Assembly (NCBI GenBank): GCA_021234155.1
Contig: JAJEKV010000046.1
Span: forward strand, 8,253,012 to 8,317,011
From: Isoetes taiwanensis
Lineage: Eukaryota > Streptophyta > Lycopodiopsida > Isoetales > Isoetaceae
DNA length: 64,000 nucleotides
Direction: 5' to 3'
How positions within the stretch are numbered: the stretch's first letter is position 1; every line of letters starts with the position of its first letter. The position numbers and the translations under genes are program-made. Shown here in pieces: positions 43,617 to 55,400 of this stretch. The notes below the pieces were generated by a model. The model ran no database searches. It had not been told where the DNA came from and worked only from the letters and a program-made list of their open reading frames with translations.

Positions 43617-45254
43617 TGTGACGCTCCCTGCTAAACATACGGCTCGGGTACCAGACTCGGCGAGAAATCCCCATCCGGCTCATCACCCGACAGCCCTTCG
43701 TCTACCCCAAGACTCTAAGGTGACCCTAGTGCGGGGAGGGGACACGAAGGTGTCTTGGCGCGCCCTTCCCCTATGGGCTCCTATAACAGCGGAAGCGATA
43801 AACATGTCAGAACTAGCATCAACAATACAAATACTACCCCGAAGGGTAGTCCATCCCATATCCACAAGTGCAAAGAACATAATCACATACCATAAAACAG
43901 GAGAGCTCCTACCCATGGTTCCGACACATAAGGAGGTCGACTGACTGGATAGGCCTCAAGATAGAGCAGACCGAGTCATAACAATGGCGGGGCTGGCATA
44001 AGATAATGGCTAGGGTTGACCACTCCATCCGCCCCTCCTTGTGCATACTTTGCGGATGGGCTAGATCAGCCGTGGCGTGACTCTAACCTTCCAGGATCAT
44101 GCAATCCCATGGCATCACCCATCGAGACTACTCGGGTTGCATCTCCCCAGGGTCGGCGAGGTAGGCGGGGGTTGCATCTCCCCTTCCCGGGGTCTAGAGG
44201 CTCCATGGGCTGGCTAGAGAATCGTGGCGACACACGATTCGTGCCCGTGAACCCCCAAAACAAGAGCCAAGGCTGACACTTGCAACTCTTGAGGCGAGGG
44301 GCGACACCATTGCCCCGGAGGTGTGGGACCCATGCTCGCCCCACCGAAGTGACCGACCATAAGCCTAGCCCTCTTTGTGGGATCCCAGAAGCCCCCACTC
44401 GGCAGGGATCCACCCTCCATCTTGCCTCTAGCCCTGTTGTGTGGTGCTGAGTCACATCATAGCTTCCATAGCCCGGTGGGTTCCTATGCACAGGCCGCAA
44501 CTAATAGGAACTAAGGAATCTACACTAGGAGCATACTACATATGGCTCTATGTCTCTACCCCCCTTCCCAATACAAGAGGAGCACATGATCAACCAATAT
44601 CACATACATCACATCATCATCAGTATCAATATCATATGAACATCTTAACCTAACATACATACCTAACTATCAGTTATGGTTCCTTGGTTAGGGTTCAAGA
44701 TGTTCAACAAAGGATCTAGGGTGGCTCTACTCTAGACACAAAATACTAACCCACCTGGAATGCTAACTTCCAGGTGAACTAACACGAACCCTACTCAACC
44801 TACCTCCTCCGGAAGCGCTTCCTCCCATCCCTGGCGTCTCCATGCTCCTTGGCGAGGTTCAAGGCTCCCTCAGCGATCATACACACCTTCGTGGGCCGCT
44901 TTGCTCCGAGGCTAGGCTATGACGACGATGCTCGAAGCGGGGTTTGGGCACGCGTGATGAGAGCTCGGTGCTAGGTCAGGAAAAAGGGTCTAGGGTTAGG
45001 GTTAGGGCTTATATAGGAATGGGTCCACGTGGGATGCCACGTGGCACCACTAAGATAAGGCCGTGTGGCGGTTGCCCAATAGGATAAGACCATGTGGAAA
45101 TGGGCTTATCCTAAGGTTATCTAAGTTAACAATTAACTTAGATGTGCACCCCTTGCCACTTATTCGAGGCATACAAGGCTACCTAGGTAGACTTGTATGG
45201 TGACGAGTCCAGGAATATACGTATTTATGGCGTATATTCCCTTGGAACGTCACA
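43617..45254 (-). repeat. 5' LTR of element C (right copy)
   Basis: 1638 bp, matching 32056-33700. The promoter shows two G-boxes, TATATAAG and telomere-like repeats around 44990-45050. It is followed by GCATC (45255-45259). Confidence 0.92.
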
Positions 45255-45259
45255 GCATC

Positions 45260-46225
45260 CAAATCAACATTTCCTTTTTCTAATTCAACCAACCTTTTCC
45301 ATATCTTGGCTTTTTCCTCTTCAATTTCGTTCATCCTGCGCTGCATCTCCTCACTTGTCTTCTCCACCCCTTCTATCCTCACGTCCAAGTTGGAGATGGC
45401 TACCGTATTACGGTTGGCCGTTTCAGCTAGTGTGTTGAGAGCATCCATACGAGGGATTCTGGACTCCAGATGCCTGTCCATTTGAGCAAGAAAATCTTGG
45501 AGGTCTTGCTGACTTACCGGTACCCTTGCCATTTCTGCTTTCTTTTTTTTGGCCGAGGCTGGCCGCTTTCGCCATTGCTCTTGAGTTTCTTTACGCTGGC
45601 TGCTGATGATTCTTTGTTCTTGAATCGCCGCTTTGTGCTGTGCAGACGCCGCCAACTTCGGTGGGAAGGGTTGGTATCCTTATTCCGTTCGGTCTATATA
45701 TTGCATTGCTGAACGGTCCTCTAATTCAAAATTATCACCGTTAATCCCACTTTGAATTCGAAGTATTGGGATGGCCCCCCTTAATTATTCCTACCCCCAT
45801 CATTTATTTTCGTTTCGCCCATTGGGTGTCTTTCTATGATGATTCCGCTATGATTGATCTCCTCCCGCCTTGCTGTGGGATTTGGTAGTTGTCTTTTAGT
45901 AGTCTCCCTAGGGGTTAGTTGGAAGGTCATAACTTCCTTGGCAAAAAAAAAAAAAAAAAAAAAAAAAATGGTTCTGCGTATCAGGGTCAGTACCTTTTTC
46001 ATTGTATTTTGCTGTTCTTCCCTGTATTTTTTTGAGTGTCTAGTGGTCCGGATACCAGTTGGTGGGTTTTTTTTCCCCTCGCTATCCTGGTTCCCGTATC
46101 TTTTCCATCCGCTTTATACTCTTTACAGTCTCGCAACATGCTTTTATGCAACTTTGCGATTTTTGTGTCTTTGTCGAGTTTATAGTGGTCCGGATTTACC
46201 AGTTGGTGGGTCTAGCCCTCGCTAT
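45260..46225 (-). mobile_element. LINE1, 5' end with ORF1 N-terminus
   Basis: On the - strand ORF1 starts at 45532 (MARVPVSQQDLQDFLAQMDR), as in LINE2 (MANQAGAV...QQDLQDFLAQ at 52107); an in-frame ATG at 45655 is also open. A coiled coil follows (VRIEGVEKTSEEMQRRMNEI, WKRLVELEKG) and reading stops at LDA where C is inserted; LINE2 continues there as LDAWA. The 5' region has an oligo-A run on the + strand (45943-45967) and an imperfect repeat near 46041 and 46183. The exact 5' end is uncertain. Confidence 0.75.
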
Positions 46226-46232
46226 CCTGGTG
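46041..46232. repeat. Two-copy imperfect tandem repeat, 142-bp period
   Basis: A block of about 50 bp beginning TAGTGGTCCGGAT and containing CAGTTGGTGGGT and CTCGCTATCCTGGT occurs at 46041 and again at 46183. It lies at or just outside the 5' end of LINE1, beside the resumed integrase of Z. It could be a 5' promoter monomer of the LINE or a local duplication. Confidence 0.6.
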
Positions 46233-46447
46233 TACGGCGGAGGCTGAAATGGAATAAGGCAAGGGAAGATGTGTCAGCAAAATTTGAGAATCTTTGGGAA
46301 GGGCCTTCTGAAGTAATTGGGATAGCAGGTAAAGATTCCTATTGGTTGAGGGATGTTCTTGATGGTAGAGAGCTGTTAAATCCTATCAACATTCTACATT
46401 TGAAGAGGTACTGGCAACAACATGTTGCCTTGAGTTTATTTAGTTAA
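46226..46447 (+). pseudogene. Element Z pol: integrase C-terminal end
   Basis: RRRLKWNKAREDVSAKFEN and LWEGPSEVIGIAGKDSYWL then LLNPINILHLKRYWQQH form the integrase C-terminal G-P-F/Y-type block. The frame is the natural continuation of the piece ending at 6696. It ends with a stop at 46447 and has no chromodomain. Confidence 0.8.
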
Positions 46448-47232
46448 AAATCTACTAATAATTTGTAGGTAGGCTAGTCTAGTTTGCTTTTGAATTGATT
46501 ATAAGTGCAAAACATAAAAAATAGAAGAAGAAAAGACAAAAAACAAATGCAGGAGTGCTTTGAGAATTAGTTTGTATTCTTAGATTAGAGAAGTTATTTA
46601 GCTAGAATTATTTATGCTCAAGGATTCCACTACTAAAACTAATGCAAAGACAGGGCGAGATCCATGCAGGTGCCAGCTTATACAAGGCTCAAAATATGTG
46701 TACTTATTGCTGAAGTTCTAATTTCCATGCAGGTGCATCTGAATTTGTATTCATACATATCATTAAATATTCAATTTATATTCATACACACATTTTCTTC
46801 TATACTTCTCCATGCTTTTAGCTGCTGCCATTCCTACCATAACAGCAGCTCATTGTGCTAATAAGCAACTTGTCACGTGCAGGAACACTCTTCATACATT
46901 CATTTTATAATAACATATGTGCCCAAGAGTTGCCCTGATCCACCTGAGACACTTCAATTCAATGAGTTCCCATCAAATTCATCGTACTGCTGTCATATCC
47001 CCATCCAACGGTTCTATTTTTCTGACAACAACCACATTTGTCATGCAGGTTCACCTGTCCTCCTCATTCATGATTACATATATATCATCTGATTCACTTG
47101 TCAAGCCTTCTTTTATCCATTGCAGGATTACAAAGCTGCCAACCATATTTCCATATTGGTAGCTGAGAGGAAGTTCAGATGAAACACTTGCAAAATACAA
47201 AGGCTGGGTGACCAGCCTATTCTTTCTGTTTG
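46448..47232 (+). other. Non-coding spacer of Z with degenerate repeats
   Basis: A spacer between pol and the LTR-like repeat. TGCAGG followed by a pyrimidine/AT-rich stretch recurs near 46664, 46728, 46878, 47045 and 47122, some with similar following text (CATTCAT...CATAT). I see no gene. Long 3' spacers are known in Tat-like elements. Confidence 0.45.
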
Positions 47233-49596
47233 GCATGATGCAGCATAGAAGAGCAAGACACATGTTGATATACTTATGCCTGCATGTTGATTTGAGCACA
47301 GATATACAAACACCATTGATTTGAAGAGAACACATCCCTAGAGATCATAAGTGGATACTTGAAGACCAAGGTGAAGACATTCATGAAAGATCACACAAGC
47401 ATGCAAGAAATGGTGATTCAAGCAAAGCAAATTTAAAGTTTGGAAGACCCCTTGAGTTGACTTGGTATGTGGTTTTACTATTGAGTTCTTGACATGACTA
47501 TTTCACATGATCCATCTCTTAAGCTCATCATCTCTTCTCCTATGCAAAAGATCCCATTTACCTCAAACTCCATGCCTAGCCTTCATACCCCATAGCAAAT
47601 TGGCAAAAGAAGCTTTTTTCTAGTCAAAACATGTCATTCTTACGCTATTCACACTTCACACATTCATCATGCCACCACCATATTGTAAAAGCAAAAAACT
47701 CCACTCAATTTGGTCATCTCCATGACCTAGGGTCAAATTCTCTCTCTAAAAGTCAAAATGGAGAGAGAAAGTGCAAAAATTCCTAAGGGAATCAAGAAAA
47801 GTCAAAGGATCAACTTATTGCCTAAAGTTTGCAATTTTATATGCACTAGTGCCAAATTGATCCATGTCACCACTCAAAAGTTGCCAAATCACCATCCACA
47901 TCACCACCTTTGCCATGTCATCACACGCATGTCACCTTTATGAAAAATCTATTTTCTTCAAAATTTCTCCTAAACAAGTTATTTGGACTATTAAAGGGAC
48001 ATTGTCATCATTCCACATCATCACTAATGCTTCCACATCACCACACACGTGTCACACACATCACTTCCATCTCATCAAAAGTTTTGACTAGAAAAAGGAT
48101 ACTTTGCCAACTTCTCTGACACTTCATCATCTCCCATTGCCATGTCATCCTCTTCTTGCCAACTCACCTTGCCTATTTGCCACCTCACCATGTTCTATCA
48201 TTTTGCAAAAAAGATTCTTCCACGTCACGGAGCATCAAAAAAGATTCGCAAAAAAAGAATTTTCAAAAAAGGGCTAATTTTGACCTTCATTTTTGGTTTC
48301 TTGGAATCGTGCCAATGTCTATGAACTAAAAAAAAAATTCCTATCTACCCCCAAAGCCTAGATTCTCCCCCGTCCAATCACCCCCCGCCACGTGGTATAC
48401 CCGGGCGTGTGGGGCGGTAACGGACCGAATCCCACGTGGGCATAGCACGTCAGTTTATAAATCCACCTGTGCTATCCCTTATATTCCCAAGTATTCTTTT
48501 TCATAAAATGTCTGTGGGATATATCGTGAGTTTTCCCAAGAACCCTGAATTTTGGTCGTGCCAAGATCCGGCTGATTACCCAAGATTAACCACTTAATCA
48601 TTAAGAAATGCCTTCGGATCTGGCTGTAACACACCAAGAACCATATTATTGAACTAAAAGACAAGATTCCAACCCAGATTTGCCAAGAACAGGCCGGAAC
48701 AGAGGAATTTGAAAAGGGGAAGACGACACAGAAGATTTCTGAGGGCTTTAGGCGAAGCATTCGATCGAGATTTCTCTTGCAGAGATCGGTACTAAAGACT
48801 TATGCTTGAATCTGCCTTCCAAGCATTGGATATCCATGGATTACCTGATGTTACCAATTGATTTGCTGATTTGAAGACTGACTTGATCGTGTACCCAAGA
48901 CACAGAGCTTGGGATTCTGTTTAATGACTGTGTGATTCTTAAATGAATGAAAATCCGACCCTTGGAGATACACTTGAGTATAAATTTCCTTTTGCATTCT
49001 GAGAAAAGTAAGACAGTAAGGTTTCTGTGCTTGCACATAGGTATAAGACATTTGCAGAGAGAAATGCATATAGGTAAGAGCATAAAAGGTGAAGGATCTT
49101 GAAAAAGCATACATATTATTCCATTGAGCCAAAAGAAATTTTAGCTTGCTCTGCATCCTTAAGCCAAGAAATTGCATATTTAAGTTCAAGATTGCATCTT
49201 AGACTAGCTAAATAGCTGCTCCTTTTTCATGATCACTGTTTTCCAGTTTGACTGCTATTGACCAATTTTTGACTCCACTCTAAGCTCGAATATCTCTCAG
49301 GATTATGATCTGACTTGGTCAGGGATTTCACCATTGGATCCCTACAACTTTTTTGTGTCAGTCTAAAGCATTTGACCCAAAAATTCAGTCCATTATCGAC
49401 CGTTGTACCAATTTGAGTCAAGGTTCCATTTTCTAGAAATGGGAAAGGTATGAAACTCTGAGTTTTTGGATTCTTTGCTAGATTTATCTTGCATAGACTG
49501 ATCACCTTAAGTGATCTGGAGGTTCTAACCCCAACTTGGGTCCCCACTCAAGTTGGCTCATTGTGGTTGACCTTTGAAGCCAGGTTGAGGGTCAAC
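47233..49596 (+). repeat. LTR-like repeat, first copy (probably 3' LTR of Z)
   Basis: About 2.36 kb with a diverged partner at 50454-51759 plus 56728-58032. It contains two CCACGTGG boxes (48388 and 48432), a TATA box TTATAAAT (48454-48461) and a long transcribed-like part. Both copies match in order: a CCCCTTGA block, AGTCAAAA stretches, the G-box/TATA promoter, GCCAAGAACC, CTTGAATCTGCCTTCCA or a variant, and GGAGGTTCTAA near the end. Ends are approximate and no target duplication was seen. Confidence 0.65.
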
Positions 49597-49655
49597 ACCC
49601 TCCTCCTTGCTTCCTTCTCCCTCTCCCTCTTCTTCCTCTGGGCCCTCTCCTCGGG

Positions 49656-50021
49656 TCATTCCGCTACCTTCTCCTTGCCTTTCCTCTGTTTGGAGGGGCC
49701 AACTTCCTCCTGCCGTGGCTGCTCCTGCTGCTGCTGCTGCTGCTGCTGTTGTTGTTGTTCGTCCCCCTGCTGCTCCTTCTCCTCGTGCTCGGAGGGCCAG
49801 CTAAGGGTGATGGTCTTGTCCGTCCGTTGGCTTCCCGCCGAAGAACTGCTCTGCTCCCTCTCTTGGGAGGCGTGGAAGGTGTCGTCTGTGGAGCTAGACG
49901 ATTCCTCCTCCCTCCCAGGCCAGAGATGCTCGGGTACCTGTTTTTCCCCTCCTGCTGCCTTCGCCATAGAGGGTGCGCGCCTCGGGCTGAACTTCCTGGC
50001 AGTGCATTTGGTGCGCACCAT
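49656..50021 (-). pseudogene. Histone H3-like N-tail and linker in fragment E (truncated)
   Basis: A 121-residue frame starting MVRTKCTARKFSPRRAPSMA. The H3 tail is recognisable with R2, T3, K4, T6, A7, R8 and K9; Q5 is Cys and S10 is Phe. KQVPEHLWPGREE matches the C copy (KKVPEHLRPGRE). The linker is Ser/Glu-rich with an 11-Gln run (49728-49760 region) and ends KQRKGKEKVAE. This frame is open throughout, unlike C. The histone fold is missing because the fragment ends near 49597. On the + strand the same DNA gives Cys or Ala runs that are not genes. Confidence 0.8.
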
Positions 50022-50109
50022 ATCTTACGGTTAGGAAAACTGATTAGGTTAAGTTGGGTATCAAGGAAGAGAGGTTTAGGCAAAGATAGGGAGAAATGGT
50101 TGGCAAGAA

Positions 50110-50123
50110 GATATTTAAAAAGG
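50110..50123 (-). promoter_or_regulatory. TATA box before the H3-like gene of fragment E
   Basis: CCTTTTTAAATATC on the - strand, about 90 bp before the ATG at 50021, matching the box in element C. Confidence 0.6.
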
Positions 50124-50453
50124 AAAGATGCTATAGGGAATATTCTCCTACATTAATAGCCCTATTAATTAGCATTAATTATCCCACTATACATATTTAT
50201 TAATATATAGTTAATGTTGTATTATATACTATGAAGTTCGAATTTTCCCAATGGTTTGAAGTGCCAATTATGCATTTGCGTCATTTTTCACCTGAGTCTC
50301 GAATTGGGATGATTCTTCGACCCATTTTGGGTGAAATCTAATGCTGGTGCATAATTTTCAATCCAATTTTATTAGAATGTTAATTTGACTCATTCTTTTT
50401 CCCCGTCTAACAACTTAGCCTATTTTTACCGACCCACTTGCTGCCATGCTATG

Positions 50454-51759
50454 GCAGCATGGAAGAGCAAAGGCACATCTCTCATGCTTATTCTCACACT
50501 TTGATCTGAATTTAGAGACACAAGGAGAATCCATACTTGCACACTTTGAAGACTTGAAGAGCAAGGTGAGGACATTTGACTAAGGTCACATAAGCAAAGC
50601 ATGAAGAAGAATCAAGCAAAGTTTGAAGGATTGAAGACCCCTTGAAGATTTCTTGGTATGTGATAGTATCATTTGAGTTCTTGGCATGATTGCACCCTTT
50701 GATTCCCATCCTACATCCTCCTTACCCTTTGCCATGAAGAAATGCCCATAAGATCTCTAGTTCCATGCCTACACCTCATCTCCAAGTCAAATTTGGCCTT
50801 GAAGATCTTTTCTAGTCAAAACTTCCCCTTTACTTGTCATTTACATTCCACGCACTTACCATACCATTCTCACATCATTCAAAGCACTAAACTCCATTTG
50901 ACTTGGTCATACATGTGGTCAAAAATCAACTTCCTCTACCTATAAGTCAAACGAGGAGAGAGAATGCAAAAATTCCTAAGGGAGATACCCAAAGTCAAGA
51001 TTTGCCTAGAAAATGCAAATATCATGCATTTATGCCTAAATTGACCTATGACAACACCTCTAAGAGGCCAAGTCACCATACATGTCACCCAATTTTGCCA
51101 TGTCATATCATGCACGTGTCACTACATTGAAATTCTAAATTTTGCAAAAATTCTTCAAATTACATGTTTGAATCCATAAGAACATTGAAATTCTAAATTT
51201 TGCAAAAATTCTTCAAATTACATGTTTGAATCCATAAGAGTGACACATCATCATGCCACATCATCATCAACACCTCTACATCATCAGCCACATGTCATAC
51301 ACATCATGTCCACCTCACCCAAAGTTTTGACTAGAAAAAATATTCTCAGCCAAGTTGTTTGACACATCACCATCCTTGTTTGCCATGTCACCCTTGCTTG
51401 CCTAGTCATCATGCCCACATGCCTCATCACCTTCCTTACAGGTCATTTTAAAGCCAAATTTTGAAAGTGCTCATTTGCAAAAAAAGATTCCAGCATCTTC
51501 TAAAGCATAAAAAAGATTCTCCTTGATCGAAAAAATTGTTCATTTTGGCCTTCAAATTTAATTCCTTGGGAATCGTGCCTTAGACCACATTGCAAAAAAA
51601 AATTCCTATCTACCCCTCCCCCCAAGACTATTTTTTTCCTAGCCAATCTCCCCATGCCACGTGGAACATCCGGGCGTGTGGGGCGGTGGAGATACCGAGG
51701 CCCACGTGGATATTACACGTCAATCTTATTAATAATGGATTTATTATTTGTTATATACC
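50454..51759 (+). repeat. LTR-like repeat, second copy, 5' part (interrupted by LINE2)
   Basis: This matches the first copy from GCAGCATGGAAGAGCAA onward, through the ACCCCTTGA block and AGTCAAAACTT stretches to the G-box region (51657 CCACGTGG, 51701 CCACGTGG). The TATA region is broken by LINE2 at 51760. It continues at 56728. Confidence 0.65.
51124..51239 (+). repeat. Exact 58-bp tandem duplication
   Basis: A unit starting ACATTGAAATTC and ending TCCATAAGA or TCCATAAG is present twice head to tail (51124-51181 and 51182-51239) without a mismatch in the body. The other LTR copy has no such duplication, so it is recent or an assembly artefact. Confidence 0.9.
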
Positions 51760-52106
51760 ACCAAAGTTATACACCCACTATTCAAATAACACAACATAAA
51801 GATGAGGATATTACATATATGTGGAGGTCACGAAATTTATGGAAATAAATTCGAATCGGCAGCAATAAAAACAGGAACAAGTAGAAAGTGGCAGAAATAA
51901 AGCAGCCGTTAATCACAACAAAGATGGGGAGAGTTTGAAATTTGAAATTCAAATCACGTAAGGCGGTGAATGGAAACGGGTAAATAACGAGGCAGAATAT
52001 AACAAACGAAGGAAGAAAGGCAAAGATACAGGAGAACCCAGAAGAGAGTAAGCGGCGGAAAGAAGAGAGCGGCAAAGCGGTATAACCACAACAAGGAGAG
52101 GGAGGA

Positions 52107-52803
52107 ATGGCTAACCAAGCAGGAGCGGTAGGGGCTAGCAGGCAACTCCAACAGGATCTGCAAGACTTCCTAGCACAGATAGAAGTAAGATTAGAGACCG
52201 TGGTCTTTGAGGATGGATGCACTAAACACATTGGCGGGGATGCAGCCAGAACAAAGAGGCGATAGGAAAGGTGGAGGATCGGGTGTGAGATGGTGGAGGA
52301 GACAGAGTGGAAATTGAAAAGAAGATGGGCCGAGGTGGAGAAGGAAAAAGCGGAAATCATACAAAGGTTGGTGACACTAGAAAAGAAACAAATAGATTTA
52401 GATGCGTGGGCGTGAGCTTTGATAGGATAAAGCCCACATTCTAGAATTCAAGGAACAGGAGAGGATAAAGCATGGCGTTAGATTGATAGGAGTTGCCGAA
52501 GGCCTAACGAGGACACGTTAAGTGTCCTTTGCAGAAATAATGGAGAATGTTTTCCAAGAGCACAGGAATGTGATGGTGAAAGCAGTACGGGCGGGTGCAT
52601 GGAGAGGAAGGGCGAGGCACATAAATATAACCCTGAAGGACATGGCAGCCAAGGAGAGAATTATCCGAGCTTGGGTTCAAGCTCAGGAACGGTCTCAAGG
52701 TACAAGAGGCTCTAACAACGGCTATGAGGCGAGTGGTGCACAAGGAACTGGGCGAAAAGTCAGGAGAATTGAGTCGAGGCGGGGAATACAAGCGAGGGGG
52801 TAA
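52107..52803 (+). pseudogene. LINE2 ORF1
   Basis: It starts MANQAGAVGASRQLQQDLQD. A coiled-coil part follows in changed frames (VEKEKAEIIQRLVTLEKKQI). The ORF1 core is in 52522-52803: VFQEHRNVMVKAVRAGAWRG, RARHINITLKDMAAKERII. It matches LINE1 ORF1. ORF1 proteins of this family bind the element RNA. Two stops and at least one frameshift interrupt it. Confidence 0.75.
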
Positions 52804-53219
52804 AGAATGGGAAACTATATAATAAAAAAGAGAGCGAGAGAACGCTCCACGGGATCAAATAAGAAGTAAGGAGGCGTGATGGATTCACGGAACCTGAAGA
52901 AAGACGGGAATCTCATAGTGGATCCAACGAGGGGACAGGGACATCAGATAAAGGAAACATTACCATCGGGATCAGTGGACCGGGAAGTTGCCCCCAAGAT
53001 TCTAACACAGACACAACTAGGTTGGGGAAGCGGAAAAGAGGCCGTAAAAGACCTAGACCAAAACATAACACCGACAAGGGAAACAGGGGAGATCGGGGGC
53101 GAGGGGCGAGGGAGGCAATGAGGAAAGGACACCTAAATAGACCACCGGGGCAGGGGGGGCGAGAAAGGGCCGGAAGAAATAGCGACCGGCAATCTTTGGG
53201 CGCACGGGATACCCTTGGG

Positions 53220-54130
53220 ATGACGGAGAGCGCTTACACGAAGCAAGGGATCGAGACATCATATGTCTGGTAGAGACATGGGAGCACAGAGCTAAGAGGC
53301 TACGGATGAACACGGATACACACTAATCACATGTTGGAGGGAAAAGAATTACAAAGCGGGGAAGAGGAAGTGCGGGTCTAGCACGCTACATTAGAAAATA
53401 GGAGTGTCGAGGAAAGCATGTATTCTAGAAAGCGAGACATTAATAAAAGATATATGCTTATGAATATTGTAATGCTTGACTATAAGAAAATCGTATTTAT
53501 TGATAGTGTATTACCCACCGCAATGTGATAAGTTGGAATTACTAAGCATGGGAGAAGTGGTCATGAGGCATAGGGATAAGGGACCGTGATAATAATAGGA
53601 GATATAAATGCAAGAACGAAAACAAGCAAGAACAAGCAACGAGAAAGTAGGGATAGACAATGAGGATGGGCGGTGGAAACAGTAGACGGAGGGACGAATG
53701 GCGAGGAATACAAATGGACAAAGTAGAGGTACTTGACAAGAGGAGAAACCTTGATAGAGGTATGTCTGCCTACGGATCGATTATATGCACAGCGGTCTAA
53801 GAAAATGGCACACCTCGGGCGGTTTACAAGTACAAAGCAGCGCCGCGGAAACAGTATAGTTGACTATGTGATAGCAAATGAGGAAGCAATAAGAGAAATT
53901 GGGGACATGGAGCTAGGAGAATGGCCGATAGGGGAAGGGATAGCCATTGGACCTATCACGCTCAAAATAAGAGCAACAAGTGGAGGGGCAGAAGAAAGGC
54001 AAAGAGGAGCTAAGCAGAAGAAACTTGTAGTCAAATTCGGGAATATTCATAAACACGGTGGTAAAAAGAATGAGAGACAAATAGTGGGGAACGGGAATGA
54101 AAGACAGAAGGAACGACATGAATGACCTCT
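53220..54130 (+). pseudogene. LINE2 endonuclease remnant
   Basis: The frame 53733-54125 has GETLIEVCLPTDRLYAQR, RRGNSIVDYVIANEEAI and MELGEWPIGEGIAIGPITLK, matching the C-terminal nuclease motifs of LINE1 (GRSIVDYIILNE, ALEWPIGRRESH). The S-H block is altered (EGIAIG). The N-terminal nuclease half (53220-53730) is recognisable only in pieces. Confidence 0.7.
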
Positions 54131-54340
54131 TGGAAGAAGCAAAGAAAAACAAAGATTCGGAAGGAAAGAAGGGGGGAAAAGGGCTATAGCATTTGGAGAT
54201 CGGTATGGTTCGACGAGGCATGCGTGGAAACGAAGGAGGAAGAAAGTCAAACAAGCAAGAGGAACTGAGGCATACAAAGACGAAAGGAACAAATATGTCA
54301 AAATACTGAAAAGGAAGAAAGCTCGTGACCTGAAAACCCA

Positions 54341-55400
54341 TCAATGGGGACTAGCCGAGGATTTGGAAAAACGGCCTAAGAAATTCTGGAACAATATGAA
54401 AAAAGGTTCAAAGACAAAGGCAGGGACATCAACAGGTGAAGAGGTGGGAGAAACGGAACCAAAAATAGATTGGACAAAATATCTGGAACGCCTATACAAG
54501 ACAGGGGCGGCACCAATCTGGGCTCCAGAAGGCCGCCACAAGCCTTCTTTCTCCAAAGAGGAGGTCACATGGGCACTAAGCAAGATGGCAAATAACAAAG
54601 CACCGGATTTATACGGGCTAACAGCGGAGATGTTAAAAAGTGTACAAACACAGATAGTAGGAATAATTACAGAAATATTCAATGAGGTGATACACTCAGG
54701 CCTCCCAGAGAGATGGCAGTTCAACAAGGTAATTCCGCTCCATAAAGGAGGAAACAGAGAGGAGCCGAGCAACTATAGAACCATCATGGTTAGCTCAGTA
54801 TTTGCGAAATGGTTCGGGGAAAACACTAGACAAAAAGCGAAGAGTTGGGCAAAAGTGGAAACTTCGAGCACAAGGCCGGGGCGGTTTCAGGCCAGTACTT
54901 TCGACTACGGACCATCTAGTGACCCTAAGAATAATGATAGAACAGGCAAAGGAGAATAACAAGAAAATCATATGCTGCTTCGTGGACTTTAAGAAGGCGT
55001 TCGGCACAGTAGGATTAAGAGCACCAGATGGGTTGGTAGGATCAATCGCAAGGCTATACCAAAAGGTATATGCCAAAATGGAAGGGGGAGGGGAAGCAAT
55101 AGATTGCGACACGGGGAGTAAAAGCAAGGATGCCCATTATCACCCGCTTTTTGGGATATACATAGATGCCCTACGAGAATTCTTAGAGGAGAAAGAGGGA
55201 GATAAGGAAGCACCAATGATAGGGAGAATGAAGGTTCCAATAATGCTATATCATCTACGACTTAGGTATGATGGCAACCAAAGTCAAAGGAATGCCTGAG
55301 AATGCTAGAGATACTAGAAGGGTTACGTTTTGGAAGCGGGATTTATCCAATCTGGACAAGACAAAAATAGTGACCTTCGGTACAAAGGCGAAGCACAAGC
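54341..55400 (+). pseudogene. LINE2 reverse transcriptase
   Basis: RT motifs KMANNKAPDLYGLTAEMLKS, FNKVIPLHKGGNREEPSNYR, RIMIEQAKENNKKIICCFVD and FKKAFGTVGLR are spread over two frames, with TAGs or shifts between them. The palm motif codons expected as TATGCAGACGAC read TATCATCTACGAC near 55246, so Y-A-D-D is lost. LINE1 is damaged at the same CAG. Confidence 0.8.

Larger units (their letters stand above)
32056..45254 (-). mobile_element. Element C: chromodomain Ty3/gypsy element with a histone H3-like gene
   Basis: It is bounded by 1.64-kb LTRs starting TGTGACG and ending CGTCACA, flanked by GCATC (32051-32055 and 45255-45259), and sits inside ORF1 of LINE1. The intact primer site at 43604-43615 shows sense is the - strand. 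Order in sense: LTR, primer site, H3-like gene, hairpins, accessory gene 2, intron-like stretch, gag, protease, RT, RNase H, integrase, chromodomain, LTR. It is 13.2 kb long. About 4 kb between primer site and gag is not explained by ordinary Ty3/gypsy genes. Confidence 0.95.
49597..50453 (-). mobile_element. Fragment E: leader and H3-like N-terminus of another C-family element
   Basis: In - strand sense it has the same order as 43603 to 42640 in element C: AT-rich leader, TATA box, H3 tail, acidic/Gln-rich linker. It is cut after KGKEKVAE, so no histone fold, gag or LTR is present. It sits between two copies of the Z-like LTR. It is an independent copy that diverged considerably from C. Confidence 0.75.

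Noticed and set aside
45943-45967. Poly-A tail of a separate inserted retroposon
   Set aside because: No recognisable element lies beside it and LINE1 5' sequence seems to continue past it; left as a homopolymer run.
49607-49804. Plus-strand Cys/Ala/Ser-rich open frames opposite the H3 linker
   Set aside because: They arise from CTG repeats that encode polyGln on the - strand; the - strand frame matches element C.
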